A stretch of DNA of 64,000 nt from Denitrificimonas caeni (GCF_905120345.1 NZ_CAJHOA010000001.1:1-64000); one strand, 5' to 3'; counted from the first letter of the stretch, positions 52,423 to 62,797 are shown. Program-made: numbers and translations. Notes: generated by a model from the sequence alone, not told the origin.

Positions 52423-53865
52423 TTATAGTGTGTTTGGGCTTTTGCGACGTGGGATACCAAAACGTTGGCGTCTTTCCCATAAGCATTTACGGCTGATACC
52501 TAATTTACGTGCCAGGTCAGTTTCTGTCATTTGATCTTGGTGCTCAAGTACAAAATGCTGAAAATAGTCTTCAAGTGATAAATCACTGGCGGCCAATTCC
52601 GTCTCGGCATCAGCCTGGGCTAATGCTTTTGATTGCGCTGCACTGGCTGCATCAAATGCATCTTGGTTACTTTTTTCTTCTGCTAAATCGACATCAATAC
52701 CCATCAGTTCAGTGGTTACTTGGCTGCCCTCACAGAGAATAACCGCACGTTCTATAGAGTTTTCTAGCTCGCGTACATTACCGGGCCAACTGTACTTTAT
52801 CAGCGCTTGTTTGGCTTGCTCGGTAAAGCTCATGGGTTCTTTATCCATGCGCAAACGCTGGCGCTCCAGCAGAATTTCAGCAATTTCCACAACATCATTT
52901 TCGCGATCACGTAACGCCGGTAAGTGCAGAGCAATAACATGTAAGCGGTAATACAAGTCTTCACGGAAGCCGCCGGTTTTAGACAAGCCTTTCAAATCAC
53001 GGTGAGTTGCGGCGACCAGACGCACGTCAACTTTCTGTGATTGCACTGAACCAACACGGCGGATCTCTCCTTCTTGTAAAACGCGTAACAAACGTGCTTG
53101 TGCTTCCAAAGGCAGTTCACCAATTTCATCCAAAAACAGAGTACCGCCATCGGCTGCTTCAACCAAACCCGTGCGTGCTGATACAGCACCGGTAAAAGCA
53201 CCTCTTTCATGACCAAATAATTCGGATTCAATCAGCGTTTCTGGAATGGCTGCACAGTTTACTGAAATCATCGGCGCTTTGGCGCGTTTGGATAGATTGT
53301 GCAGAGCGCGGGCGACCAACTCTTTACCGGTACCCGACTCACCTTGAATCAATACGTTGGAGTCGGTTGGTGCAACTTTACGGATTTTACTGTACAGCGC
53401 TTGCATGGCTGCGCTGCTACCAATAATACCGATATCAGAGTTGTCTATGGTGACTTGATCGGTCAGCGATAGCTCATCATCATCAACGGCGTCGGTGCTA
53501 TCGAGGTCGCTGTGTTGATGATCGGCAATGATGCGTGCCACAGTTTGCAGCATTTCATCATGATCAAAGGGTTTGGCAATGTAATCAATTGCGCCTAAGC
53601 GCATGGAGTCAACCGCAGAGCGCAAACTGGCGTAACTGGTCATAATCAAGACCGGCCTTGGTTCGGCCAGCTTGATCATCTCTGTGCCGGGAGCGCCAGG
53701 TAAGCGTAAATCGCTGATAATCAAATCAAACGACGGAATATGGTGTTGTTCTTGTGCTTCTTGAACTGAACCCGCTTCACTCACCTTATATTGATTGCGT
53801 TCAAGCAGACGACGCAATGCCGAGCGAATAATGGGTTCATCTTCAACAATCAAAATATGATGCAT
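52423..53865 (-). CDS. cbrB: Sigma-54-dependent response regulator CbrB
   Basis: The NtrC-family activator of the CbrAB system, which controls use of poorer carbon and nitrogen sources. Receiver domain with phospho-acceptor Asp52 in DLIISDLRLPGAPG and the Lys in DYIAKPFDHD. The sigma-54 AAA+ domain has Walker A GESGTGKELVARAL, the sigma-54 contact loop GAFTGAV and Walker B TLFLDEIGELP. A Fis-type helix-turn-helix closes it (LARKLGISRKCLWERRQRFG). The ATG at 53865 (MHHILIVEDE) is preferred over a GTG six bases upstream. The gene starts 52 bases after cbrA. In P. aeruginosa and P. putida the sRNA gene crcZ follows cbrB; here only 29 bases separate it from the TAXI gene. Confidence 0.9.
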   Translation of the reverse strand: MHHILIVEDEPIIRSALRRLLERNQYKVSEAGSVQEAQEQHHIPSFDLIISDLRLPGAPGTEMIKLAEPRPVLIMTSYASLRSAVDSMRLGAIDYIAKPFDHDEMLQTVARIIADHQHSDLDSTDAVDDDELSLTDQVTIDNSDIGIIGSSAAMQALYSKIRKVAPTDSNVLIQGESGTGKELVARALHNLSKRAKAPMISVNCAAIPETLIESELFGHERGAFTGAVSARTGLVEAADGGTLFLDEIGELPLEAQARLLRVLQEGEIRRVGSVQSQKVDVRLVAATHRDLKGLSKTGGFREDLYYRLHVIALHLPALRDRENDVVEIAEILLERQRLRMDKEPMSFTEQAKQALIKYSWPGNVRELENSIERAVILCEGSQVTTELMGIDVDLAEEKSNQDAFDAASAAQSKALAQADAETELAASDLSLEDYFQHFVLEHQDQMTETDLARKLGISRKCLWERRQRFGIPRRKSPNTL

Positions 53866-53917
53866 TGACACTCTCTCTAAACAAACCGAATGACGTGCAG
53901 TGTTATGACGCAGTGGC

Positions 53918-56881
53918 TCATAACAAATCCGTCACTACTGGGCTGGAGGATGGGGTGTGGCGTGGCAAGGTGATGCGGAAACGCGTACCGCACTGTTGCT
54001 CAAGATCGGATGGGCTATCAACATGGATTTCACCATGGTGTTCTTCAATGATCGAGTACACCACTGCAAGCCCTAAACCGGTTCCTTGGCCAGGGTCTTT
54101 GGTGGTGAAAAAAGGCTCAAATAAATGTACTAAACTCGCACTGCTGATGCCGCTGCCCTGATCCTCTATAGATAACTCTACATGAGAATGGCTGGCCTTT
54201 GTACGGATATAAATATGTCCGAGCTCAGGGCTGGCATCGCGAGCATTAGAGAGCAGGTTGATCAGCACTTGCGCCAGACGTTGGGCATCACCAAGAACCC
54301 AAAGTTGGGTATTGCACAGGTTAAAATAGTATACGGATTTACCCAGTTTATTAAGACTGAGCAAGTGAATGGCTTCGCTGGCGACATCAAAGAGACTGAC
54401 TGGCTCATGCGTATCGTGTTGCTGTTGGCCGGCGTGAGAGAAGCTCATCAACGATTGCACAATACGCGACACACGTTTGGTTTGCTCAATGATTTGGCTA
54501 CTGATTTCACGGATCTCGGCATCTTCATCGCGTTCATAATGTAGGTTTTGCGCCAAGCAGGCAATCCCGGTAATTGGGTTGCCGATTTCGTGGGCGACGC
54601 CAGCAGCGAGACGACCAATAGAGGCTAAACGCTCTGAATGCACCAGCTTATCTTCAAGCAAGCGTGTTTGCGTCGCATCTTCCACGAGTAATACGAGACC
54701 GCTATTACCTGGCGCTAGCGGCTCATCAATAGCAGCTTTATGCAGATTGAGCCAGCGTGATTCGTAAGGACCTTGCAAGGCATGCTTATACATATGAGGG
54801 TTGTCGCCTTGGGCAAAGTCCATCAGCAGTTCGCGCCAAGGGGAGTCAATACTGTCTAGGCGCGAGCCAACCACACGTGATGCGGTAATTCCTGTTAGAT
54901 CTTCTAAGGCGCGGTTCCACATCAGAATCTCGTGGTCCTTGGCCAGTGAGCAGACACCCATCGGTAAGTCTTGTAGGGTTTGCCTATGATAGCGGCGTAA
55001 GGCATCCAATTCGGCAGCAAGGCCAGTTAGACGTGACTGATAGTCTTCTAAGCGGCTTTCGATAAAGTGGATGTCTTCGGTAACATAGGTTTCGCTGTCT
55101 ACTTTGTAAGGTAAAAAAGTATTAACGAGGTCTTGAGCAACGCTGGGGCCCATTAAACCGGATAGGTTAGCCTCAATGCGGTCGCGTAAGCGTCGTAAGG
55201 CAAAGGGACGGCGTTCATCAAAGGGGAAACGTAAGTCTTTTAGTGCTTGTTCAACTTCCCGTTGCGCAGTAACGGCACCGAGTGGTTTAGCCAACTCTGC
55301 TGCGAACTCTTGTGGTGTGCCCGCGTACAGCTCACGACGCTCTGATCGACGTACATTATTAACCACGCACGCTTGTGCTGAACGTTGCTCCTCAAGACTG
55401 GTGCGGGTTAACAGTGATACCAGAATAAAAACAATGGAATTGGCCCCCAGCGCCGCAATCGCAGAAAAATGCCAGTTGTGATTATCCAAGACGTAGGTGT
55501 AATCAAAGAATGGCAGATAAAATTCTTGCACAGTGCTGAACATCGGTAGCAGCATACTCACTGCCCAAGTCAGCATGCCTGCCACCGCACCGCTGATAAA
55601 TCCATAGCGGTTGGCTTTCGGCCAATACAGGACTGAGAGTACACCCGGTAAAAACTGTAAAGTTGCGACAAATGCGACTAAGCCAAGGCTGGAAAGTCCT
55701 TGTTTGGATCGCAGTAAGAGATAAAAACTGTAACCGGCTAAAATAATCGCAAAAATTAACCAGCGTCGAGTCCACTTTAACCAGCGATAAATATTACCTT
55801 CAGCTGGCGGTTGATACAGCGGTAATACAATATGATTTAGAACCATGCCAGACATGGCTAAGGTCAATACGATAATAACGCCACTGGCTGCGGATAGGCC
55901 GCCGACAAAACCCAGCAGAGCCAAACGTTCACTGTTGACCGCTAAGCCTAAGCCAATGGTGAAGTACTCCGGGGAGGTGGGAGCGCCGAGTTTTAAACCA
56001 GCCCATAAAATAGGCAAGATCGGCAAACTCATCAGTAATAGAAATAGAGGCACTCCCCAGCTGGCACTGACCATTGCTCGTGGATTGATATTCTCGGTAA
56101 AGGTCATGTGATACATGTGCGGCATTACAATCGCGGAAGCAAAAAACAGTAGTAATAAGGTGCGCCATGGGCCTTCTTGTAAAGGAAGCTGCAGCTCTTT
56201 GAGGATCTGACTATTGTGCATAAGCCAGATATCGAGATCACCTGGCCCGTCAAATACAACAAACAGTGCGTAAGCACCAATAGCTAACAACGCGAATAGC
56301 TTTACCAGTGATTCAAAGGCAATGGCAAACACTAAGCCTTCGTGCTTTTCACGGGTCGCAATATGTCGCGCGCCGAACAGAATTGAGAACAGGGTGATTA
56401 ACACACAAAAAGCTAAAGCGACCCGATCTTGAATAGGTTTGCCGGTGAGAATACCAATGGTGTCGGCTACTGATTGTATCTGCAAAGCCAGTAGTGGCAG
56501 GGCGCCAAGGAGCATGCCGATGGTGGCAATGGCGCCGACCCCGCTGCTACGAAAGCGAAAGGCCAGTAAATCTGCTAACGAAGAGAGTTGATGGGTACGG
56601 GTGAGACGTAAAATAGGGTAGAGCAACACCGGTGCTAATAAAAAAGCACCCGATAAGCCTAAGTAAATGGCTAGAAAACCATAACCATATTGATAGGCTA
56701 AGCCGACTGAGCCAAAAAACGCCCAAGCACTGGCATAGACGCCCAATGACAAAATATAGGTCAAGGGGTGATGGATAATTGCTCGTGGCACCCAACCACG
56801 CTCACTGGCCCATGCGACGCCAAACAGTGTCAGTAAGTAAATTGTGCTGATTAGAATCAGCTGGCTTAGACTAAAGCTCAT
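53918..56881 (-). CDS. cbrA: Sensor kinase CbrA with SSS transporter domain
   Basis: The membrane sensor of CbrAB, 987 residues. The N-terminal half is a complete sodium:solute symporter domain with about 13 helices, which in P. putida CbrA transports histidine. It is followed by a linker, a PAS-like domain (LPMGVCSLAKDHEILMWNRA), a HisKA domain with the phospho-accepting His near residue 764 in AAGVAHEIGNPITG, and a HATPase domain with the N-box INLLSNARDAS and GQGTGLGLAVV. Nothing is missing. The start at 56881 (MSFSLSQ) matches family practice; 56887 is an in-frame alternative. It overlaps cbrX. Confidence 0.9.
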   Translation of the reverse strand: MSFSLSQLILISTIYLLTLFGVAWASERGWVPRAIIHHPLTYILSLGVYASAWAFFGSVGLAYQYGYGFLAIYLGLSGAFLLAPVLLYPILRLTRTHQLSSLADLLAFRFRSSGVGAIATIGMLLGALPLLALQIQSVADTIGILTGKPIQDRVALAFCVLITLFSILFGARHIATREKHEGLVFAIAFESLVKLFALLAIGAYALFVVFDGPGDLDIWLMHNSQILKELQLPLQEGPWRTLLLLFFASAIVMPHMYHMTFTENINPRAMVSASWGVPLFLLLMSLPILPILWAGLKLGAPTSPEYFTIGLGLAVNSERLALLGFVGGLSAASGVIIVLTLAMSGMVLNHIVLPLYQPPAEGNIYRWLKWTRRWLIFAIILAGYSFYLLLRSKQGLSSLGLVAFVATLQFLPGVLSVLYWPKANRYGFISGAVAGMLTWAVSMLLPMFSTVQEFYLPFFDYTYVLDNHNWHFSAIAALGANSIVFILVSLLTRTSLEEQRSAQACVVNNVRRSERRELYAGTPQEFAAELAKPLGAVTAQREVEQALKDLRFPFDERRPFALRRLRDRIEANLSGLMGPSVAQDLVNTFLPYKVDSETYVTEDIHFIESRLEDYQSRLTGLAAELDALRRYHRQTLQDLPMGVCSLAKDHEILMWNRALEDLTGITASRVVGSRLDSIDSPWRELLMDFAQGDNPHMYKHALQGPYESRWLNLHKAAIDEPLAPGNSGLVLLVEDATQTRLLEDKLVHSERLASIGRLAAGVAHEIGNPITGIACLAQNLHYERDEDAEIREISSQIIEQTKRVSRIVQSLMSFSHAGQQQHDTHEPVSLFDVASEAIHLLSLNKLGKSVYYFNLCNTQLWVLGDAQRLAQVLINLLSNARDASPELGHIYIRTKASHSHVELSIEDQGSGISSASLVHLFEPFFTTKDPGQGTGLGLAVVYSIIEEHHGEIHVDSPSDLEQQCGTRFRITLPRHTPSSSPVVTDLL

Positions 56882-57047
56882 CAGCATCTTGTTGGCTCTG
56901 CAAAATAAAAGTCACCACAATAAGAATCAACCACAGTAAATAAGGTCGATACCAGACACTATCTGCTGCAGTCCACCATTGCATAATGGCGGGTGAAAAC
57001 AGGTACATGCCAACAACTAAAATGAGGACTAAACGATAAATATACAT
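56871..57047 (-). CDS. cbrX: Small membrane protein CbrX, upstream of and overlapping cbrA
   Basis: A 58-residue protein with two hydrophobic segments (YRLVLILVVGMYLFSPAIM and YLLWLILIVVTFILQ). Its position directly before and overlapping cbrA by about 11 bases is that of cbrX in P. putida, where its translation is coupled to cbrA. The ATG at 57047 is preferred since GGAT lies seven bases upstream; the longer frame needs a TTG. Function unknown. Confidence 0.75.
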   Translation of the reverse strand: MYIYRLVLILVVGMYLFSPAIMQWWTAADSVWYRPYLLWLILIVVTFILQSQQDADEL

Positions 57048-57129
57048 GATGCTATCCAACACACAAGTGTCACCGATAGTAACCAAGCAGGCGACAATCT
57101 GCCACAGTTAAGTTTGGCAGATTGCGTAT

Positions 57130-57594
57130 TTATCGTACAAAATGACCTTGACGACGTTCAATTCGAAACTCAAGCGTGCTGGCGCGATAGCCTGCTCGCA
57201 GACTGGGTAGCGGTAAGCAGGTGAGCCACTCAGCAGCAGGCACCAAGGGGCTTGAGCTGCTATAGCGTGCTTCGGTAAACAGGGTTTCGACGAGATTGAT
57301 ATTCTCGCCGGGACGGTAGGCGGCGATACGCCACTGCAAACCTTTTAGTGATTTATCGGTGTTGTTACGTAATTGCACACGCAGAGGGGCATCGGTTGAG
57401 CACTGACTTGGTGCATAACTGATTTGCATATCTAAACGATCAAGTAGGTGTTGGTTATTGCGCTCGTCAAAAATCAACCAGCCAGCAATACTCGCCAGTA
57501 CTGCAATAACAGGCACACCAATAGCCAAGGTGCGCTTGGGATAGCGTAACAGTAGAGCAATCCACGTCAGTGGAATTAAAGCAGGTGGTAGCAT
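57130..57594 (-). CDS. Conserved hypothetical membrane-anchored protein
   Basis: A 154-residue protein of unknown function. Two hydrophobic stretches lie near the N-terminus (about 1-16 and 22-41, LAIGVPVIAVLASIAGWLIF), followed by an exported domain of about 110 residues with a predicted beta-sandwich-like pattern (VQLRNNTDKSLKGLQWRIAA) and two cysteines. It starts three bases after the yaaA stop, so the two are probably co-transcribed. Similar proteins occur next to yaaA in pseudomonads, sometimes labelled multidrug transporter without support. Confidence 0.7.
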   Translation of the reverse strand: MLPPALIPLTWIALLLRYPKRTLAIGVPVIAVLASIAGWLIFDERNNQHLLDRLDMQISYAPSQCSTDAPLRVQLRNNTDKSLKGLQWRIAAYRPGENINLVETLFTEARYSSSSPLVPAAEWLTCLPLPSLRAGYRASTLEFRIERRQGHFVR

Positions 57595-57597
57595 TGA

Positions 57598-58377
57598 CTA
57601 GTCCTCAGGGTGATCGCGTAAAAATACTAAGTGATGGGGTTTGGACTGTTCAGCATTGTAATAGTAGCCTTGCTCGGTAAAGTCTTTGAGCGCTGATAAT
57701 GAATCTACTTTATGTTGAATGACATAACGCGCCATCATCCCGCGAGCTTTTTTAGCGTAAAAACTGATGATTTTATACTGACCGTTTTTCAGATCTTTAA
57801 AATCAACCTCAACTAAGGTGGCTTTGAGCTGCTTGGGTTTAACCGCTTTAAAGTATTCATTCGAAGCAAGGTTGAGTAACACGTCAGTCTTTTGCTCGGC
57901 TAAGCACTGGTTCAGAGAGTCTGTTATGCGCTCACCCCAGAACTCATAGAGGTTATTGCCGCCAGAGTTGTGCAGTTTAGTACCCATTTCTAAACGATAG
58001 GGCTGCATTAAATCCAGCGGTCGTAAGACACCATACAGACCGGATAAAATACGTAAATGCTGCTGTGCGTATTGCATATCATCAGCACTTAAACTCTCGG
58101 CATCTAAGCCTGTGTAAACATCACCTTTAAAAGCCAAGATCGCTTGTCGAGCATTCTCTACAGTAAAATCAGCGTGCCACTCGGTGAAGCGCGCCACATT
58201 AAGGCCGGCTAACTTATCTGATAATTTCATCAGTTCTGCCAGTTGATTGGGCGACAGCTGACGCAATACCTCAATCAATTGGCTTGATTGCTCAAGATAA
58301 CGCGGCTGGGTGTAGTCTGTCAGCGTTACGGGACTGGTGTAATCCAGCGTTTTAGCTGGCGAAATAACCATAAGCAT
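57598..58377 (-). CDS. yaaA: Peroxide stress protein YaaA (DUF328)
   Basis: A 259-residue protein that limits intracellular free iron and DNA damage during H2O2 stress in E. coli. N-terminus [14 protein letters not shown] and the segments [38 protein letters not shown] and [17 protein letters not shown] are all family hallmarks. The start at 58377 ([10 protein letters not shown]) fits the known N-terminus and has AAGGAT upstream; the in-frame extension to 58422 is unlikely. Divergent from hrpA. Adds to the oxidant-defence genes of this window (tpx, lsfA). Confidence 0.95.
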   Translation of the reverse strand: MLMVISPAKTLDYTSPVTLTDYTQPRYLEQSSQLIEVLRQLSPNQLAELMKLSDKLAGLNVARFTEWHADFTVENARQAILAFKGDVYTGLDAESLSADDMQYAQQHLRILSGLYGVLRPLDLMQPYRLEMGTKLHNSGGNNLYEFWGERITDSLNQCLAEQKTDVLLNLASNEYFKAVKPKQLKATLVEVDFKDLKNGQYKIISFYAKKARGMMARYVIQHKVDSLSALKDFTEQGYYYNAEQSKPHHLVFLRDHPED

Positions 58378-58560
58378 AAAATTAGATCCTTGTAATACGG
58401 CTGCCAGCAGCAAGGCAAGCAAGCGGATAAGCGGACAATATGTTTCTGAGTATACAAGCTCTCAGAGTGAATAGGCGTTGGCGTTATACCAATTGGCCAG
58501 CAAATGCACTGTGAATCTGCGACAATAGTCGGCTCTGATTTAGATATGTATTAGTCGTTA

Positions 58561-61500
58561 ATGAGCAAACAACACACCCAGCACGCATTACTTGCACAGA
58601 TTAAACACGCCATGAGCGTTGATCAGTACCGCTTACGTCGGCGATTATTGGCTTTACTAAAAACACCAGAGCATGAACAGCAATTGCTGCAATGGCAACA
58701 GGATCTCGAGAAATCCTGCTCTCAGGTCGTCAATCGTCGCTTAAGCATTCCCAGTATCCGCTACGATGATAGCTTGCCGATTGCTGAGCGCCGTGAAGAT
58801 ATTAAAGACGCTCTGAATAAACATCAGGTGTTGATTATTGCGGGTGAGACGGGGTCGGGTAAAACCACACAGTTGCCTAAGCTCTGTTTAGAGCTGGGAC
58901 GCGGTACTCAAGGCTTGATTGGTCATACTCAGCCAAGACGTTTAGCCGCGCGCAGTGTCGCCGCTCGGATTGCTGAAGAGTTGGCCACGCCACTGGGTGA
59001 GTTAGTGGGTTATCAAGTACGCTATGAAGATCAGAGCCATGAGCGCACGCTGATTAAGTTAATGACGGACGGTATCTTGTTGGCGGAAACCGGACGTGAT
59101 CGGTTTTTGCAGCGTTACGATACGATCATTATTGATGAGGCGCATGAGCGCAGTCTCAATATTGATTTCTTATTGGGTTATATCAAACAAATTTTACCGC
59201 GCCGTCCTGATCTTAAAGTCATCATTACTTCAGCGACGATTGATTTAGAGCGTTTTTCTAAGCATTTTGATAATGCACCAATTATTGAAGTCTCTGGGCG
59301 CACCTATCCGGTGGATACGTGGTATCGACCTTTGGTGGCAACGCAAGATGAAGATGGCAACTCAGTTGAGGAAGACCTCAGCGTTGATCAAGGCATTCTC
59401 AATAGCTTAATAGATATTGCTGAACATGAGCGCAGTGAAAAACGCTTACCCGGCGATGTCTTAGTGTTTTTACCCGGTGAGCGTGAGATTCGTGATTGCG
59501 CGGAAGTCTTGCGCAAAGCCCAGCTTAAACATACCGAAATCTTACCGCTGTATGCGCGTTTGTCGCCCAGCGAGCAGCAGAAAATCTTCCAAAGCAGTCC
59601 TGCACGCAAAGTGATTCTGGCGACTAACGTTGCCGAAACTTCGTTAACGGTACCGGGTATTCGTTATGTGATTGATAGCGGTACCGCGCGCATCAGTCGT
59701 TACAGTTATCGGGCGAAAATCCAGCGTCTACCAATTGAAGCGATCTCACGTGCCAGTGCCAATCAGCGTCAAGGTCGTTGCGGGCGCGTAGAAGCAGGGA
59801 TTTGTATTCGCCTGTACAGTGAAGCCGATTATTTAGGCCGTCCAGAGTTTACCGATCCGGAGATTTTGCGTACTAACTTGGCTGCGGTGATTTTGCAGAT
59901 GTTGCATTTGCGTCTCGGCGCCATTGAGGATTTTCCTTTTATTGAGCCGCCCGAAGGCAAAGCCATCAGCGATGGTTTTAATGTCCTGCAAGAACTCAGT
60001 GCGGTTGATCGTGACAGTCTTCTGACCCCTTTGGGTAAACAGCTGGCGCGTTTACCGATTGACCCTCGGGTTGGACGAATGTTGTTGGCCGCTGCCGAGC
60101 AAGGCAGTTTGCGCGAAATGCTAATTGTTGCCAGTGCCTTATCCATCCAAGATGCCCGTGAGCGTCCCGCCGATAAGCAGCAAGCGGCCGATCAAGCACA
60201 CGCGCAGTGGAAAGACCCCGATTCTGATTTTGCCGTGTTGATCAACATTTGGCGCAGTTTTGAAGAGCAGCGTTTAGCCTTAGGTAGTTCCGGTGTGCGC
60301 CGTTGGTGTCGTACGCATTTCCTTAATTATTTACGTATGCGTGAATGGCGTGATGCCCATCGTCAGCTGACTTTGATTTGCCGCGAGCTGCAGTTGCCGT
60401 TTAATCAGCAACCGAGTGATTACGCGCAGTTACATAAGGCCTTGTTGACCGGCTTGCTCAGTCAAATCGGGCAGAAGACCGAGGAGAATGATTTCTTAGG
60501 GGCACGGCAGCGCCGTTTTCATATTCACCCGTCCAGCACCTTAGGGCGTAAGCGTCCACAATGGCTGATGGCCGCAGAACTGGTCGAAACGACAAAGTTG
60601 TTTGCCCGACTCGTGGCAAAAATTGAGCCGGAGTGGGCCGAGCAACTGGCTGAGCATTTACTCAAGCGTACTCATCTTGAGCCACACTGGGAAAAGCGTC
60701 GTGGTCAAGTTGTCGCTTATGAACAAATCAGTTTGTATGGCTTGATTATTATCGGTCGTCGCGCCGTGCATTACGGACCGATTGATCCAGTCCTGAGCCG
60801 AGAAACTTTTATCCGTGAAGGGTTGGTGGCCAATGAAATCCTCAGTCGTGCACATTGCTTACAGGCCAACCGAGAGTTATTAAAAACCCTCGATAAACTC
60901 GAAGCAAAAGCGCGTCGTCGCGATATTTTAGCCGATGAGGAAACCCTGTTTAGTTATTACGCTCAACATATTCCTGCCGACATTTACCAAACCGCTAGCT
61001 TTGATCGTTGGTATAAGCGCAGCTGCGAAAGTGATCCGCAACTTTTACTGATGACTGAAGCGGATGTGCTGGCGCGTGAAGCGACCGAGGTCACCGCCAA
61101 TCAGTATCCTGATGTTTTAGAGTGGCAGGGTATTCAGTTGCCTCTCAGCTATCACTTTGAACCAGGGCATTCGCGCGACGGCGTAACCGTAACTATTCCA
61201 GCACCGCTGCTGGCGCAAATTCCAGAATCACTGTTGCAGTGGCTGGTGCCGGGTATGCTGACGACACGTTGTATTGCGCTGGTACGCGAGTTACCAAAAG
61301 CCGTGCGTAAAAATTTTGTCCCAGTGCCTGATTTTATTGGTGCGGCTTTAGAGGGTATGCCATTTGCGCAAGGATCGCTGACTGAAACGCTGGGTCAGCA
61401 ATTATTACGTATGACCGGCGTGCGTGTCAGTGAAGAATTATGGCAGCAGGCGGTTGAACAGCTGGACGAGCACTTGCAGATGAATATCGAGGTGGTCGAT

Positions 61501-62472
61501 GCCGACGGCAAACGTTTGGGCGAAGGTCGTGATCTGGCCGAGTTGCGTAGTCGCTTTGCCGGTGCTAGCCAGCAAGCGTTGTCTGAACTGCAGCAGAGTA
61601 AAGCGACGCCACATACCGTAGCCAGTGACAGCTTTACTGTGCAGGCGCAAAGTACACATAAAGTTGCGGGTATGGCGATGACGGTCTATCCGGCCTTGGT
61701 CGACAACGCGGGTGAGGTGCAAGAAGGCCGTTTTTCTACTCAGCAGCAAGCTGACCAAGAACATCGCCGTGCGCTGCAGCGTTTATTGTTGCAACAGGTT
61801 GCCGAACCGGCTAAGTATTTGCGCAGCCGTTTGCCAGGGCTCACCGAAATGTCGCTGCTGTACCGCGATTTAGGTCGAGTAGAGGCGCTGACTGAAGATA
61901 TTCTCTTGGCTGCTGTCGATCGGTGCATGTTGCAGGATCTAAAGGTCTTGCCACGTGATGCGCAAGCTGTTGCTCAATTGGCTGAGTCTAAGCGCGGCGA
62001 GTTTGTAGCGGTGGCTGAGCATTTAGCGAAGACGGTATTGATCGTTTTACAACGCTGGCATGAAATTAAAAAACGTTTAAAAGGGCGTATTGATTTATCG
62101 ATGGCAGTTGCATTGAATGATATTAAAGCTCAGCTGGCCAGCTTGCTGTATGCAGGTTTTGTCCGTGATACACCAGCGGTTTGGTTGCAAGAGTATCCGC
62201 GTTTTTTAAAGGCGATTGAACAACGTTTAGATAAATTACCCAGTCAAGTGCAGCAGGATAGGGTTTGGACTGTCGAGTTAAGCAGCTACTTAGATAAGCT
62301 CAACAAGCGTGAAAATAAGCATAAGCAAGAAGGCAAATACGATGAGGCTTTGAGCTTATATCGCTGGATGCTAGAAGAGTATCGAGTGTCACTCTTTGCC
62401 CAGCAGCTGGGCACCAAAGTACCCGTGTCGGATAAGCGTCTAAGTAAGCAGTGGAGCTTAGTTGAGGATTAG
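58561..62472 (+). CDS. hrpA: ATP-dependent RNA helicase HrpA
   Basis: A DEAH-box helicase of 1303 residues, which acts on stalled ribosomes and mRNA processing in E. coli. Helicase motifs are intact: IIAGETGSGKTTQLPKLCLE (motif I), GHTQPRRLAARSVAARIAEE (Ia), IIIDEAHERSLNIDFLLGYI (II), ITSATIDLERF (III) and a C-lobe ending in QRQGRCGRVEAGICIRLYSE (VI). The HA2 and OB-fold domains and the long DUF3418 C-terminal region that distinguish HrpA from HrpB are present, so it is complete. Divergent from yaaA, followed by a hairpin. Confidence 0.96.
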   Translation: MSKQHTQHALLAQIKHAMSVDQYRLRRRLLALLKTPEHEQQLLQWQQDLEKSCSQVVNRRLSIPSIRYDDSLPIAERREDIKDALNKHQVLIIAGETGSGKTTQLPKLCLELGRGTQGLIGHTQPRRLAARSVAARIAEELATPLGELVGYQVRYEDQSHERTLIKLMTDGILLAETGRDRFLQRYDTIIIDEAHERSLNIDFLLGYIKQILPRRPDLKVIITSATIDLERFSKHFDNAPIIEVSGRTYPVDTWYRPLVATQDEDGNSVEEDLSVDQGILNSLIDIAEHERSEKRLPGDVLVFLPGEREIRDCAEVLRKAQLKHTEILPLYARLSPSEQQKIFQSSPARKVILATNVAETSLTVPGIRYVIDSGTARISRYSYRAKIQRLPIEAISRASANQRQGRCGRVEAGICIRLYSEADYLGRPEFTDPEILRTNLAAVILQMLHLRLGAIEDFPFIEPPEGKAISDGFNVLQELSAVDRDSLLTPLGKQLARLPIDPRVGRMLLAAAEQGSLREMLIVASALSIQDARERPADKQQAADQAHAQWKDPDSDFAVLINIWRSFEEQRLALGSSGVRRWCRTHFLNYLRMREWRDAHRQLTLICRELQLPFNQQPSDYAQLHKALLTGLLSQIGQKTEENDFLGARQRRFHIHPSSTLGRKRPQWLMAAELVETTKLFARLVAKIEPEWAEQLAEHLLKRTHLEPHWEKRRGQVVAYEQISLYGLIIIGRRAVHYGPIDPVLSRETFIREGLVANEILSRAHCLQANRELLKTLDKLEAKARRRDILADEETLFSYYAQHIPADIYQTASFDRWYKRSCESDPQLLLMTEADVLAREATEVTANQYPDVLEWQGIQLPLSYHFEPGHSRDGVTVTIPAPLLAQIPESLLQWLVPGMLTTRCIALVRELPKAVRKNFVPVPDFIGAALEGMPFAQGSLTETLGQQLLRMTGVRVSEELWQQAVEQLDEHLQMNIEVVDADGKRLGEGRDLAELRSRFAGASQQALSELQQSKATPHTVASDSFTVQAQSTHKVAGMAMTVYPALVDNAGEVQEGRFSTQQQADQEHRRALQRLLLQQVAEPAKYLRSRLPGLTEMSLLYRDLGRVEALTEDILLAAVDRCMLQDLKVLPRDAQAVAQLAESKRGEFVAVAEHLAKTVLIVLQRWHEIKKRLKGRIDLSMAVALNDIKAQLASLLYAGFVRDTPAVWLQEYPRFLKAIEQRLDKLPSQVQQDRVWTVELSSYLDKLNKRENKHKQEGKYDEALSLYRWMLEEYRVSLFAQQLGTKVPVSDKRLSKQWSLVED

Positions 62473-62520
62473 TTTTGCGCCTGTATTCGAGCCCAACTAG
62501 GCAAGGGTATAGGCGCAAAA
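62473..62520 (+). terminator. Hairpin immediately after hrpA
   Basis: TTTTGCGCCT (62473-62482, starting right after the hrpA stop) pairs with AGGCGCAAAA (62511-62520), with a partial inner stem. The long loop and lack of a T-run on the 3' side make it a modest terminator. Confidence 0.55.
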
Positions 62521-62757
62521 ATAAGCAGCTTTTATCGCGAATGACGGCAGCTTGAATACAACAAGCTTAGGCTAATACATCGTTTGTGATGATTTTTCTG
62601 TCAGTACAGTACCTTTGCTTAACGACTATTTTAAACCATCATACAGCTATATTGTTTAAAAAAATAATCCTCGAATGTCTAAAACCTTATCTTCTACATA
62701 AACCGTTTTAGCAAATAAAATGATTGGCGTTGTGTGAATCTCTATTGTGTTTCTAGC
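62521..62757. other. AT-rich intergenic stretch, nothing recognised
   Basis: About 240 AT-rich bases between the hrpA hairpin and the aminotransferase hairpin. Neither strand has a supported gene, RNA gene or repeat. Both flanking genes end towards it. Confidence 0.5.
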
Positions 62758-62790
62758 GAGCTATCGCGAGTTGATTGCTCGCGATAGCTC
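62758..62790 (-). terminator. Perfect 13-bp hairpin downstream of the aminotransferase gene
   Basis: GAGCTATCGCGAG, loop of seven, CTCGCGATAGCTC. It lies seven bases beyond the aminotransferase stop on the minus strand. The stem is perfect but no T-run follows on that strand, so it may act as a 3'-end stabiliser as well as a terminator. Confidence 0.65.
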
Positions 62791-62797
62791 AGCTGAT

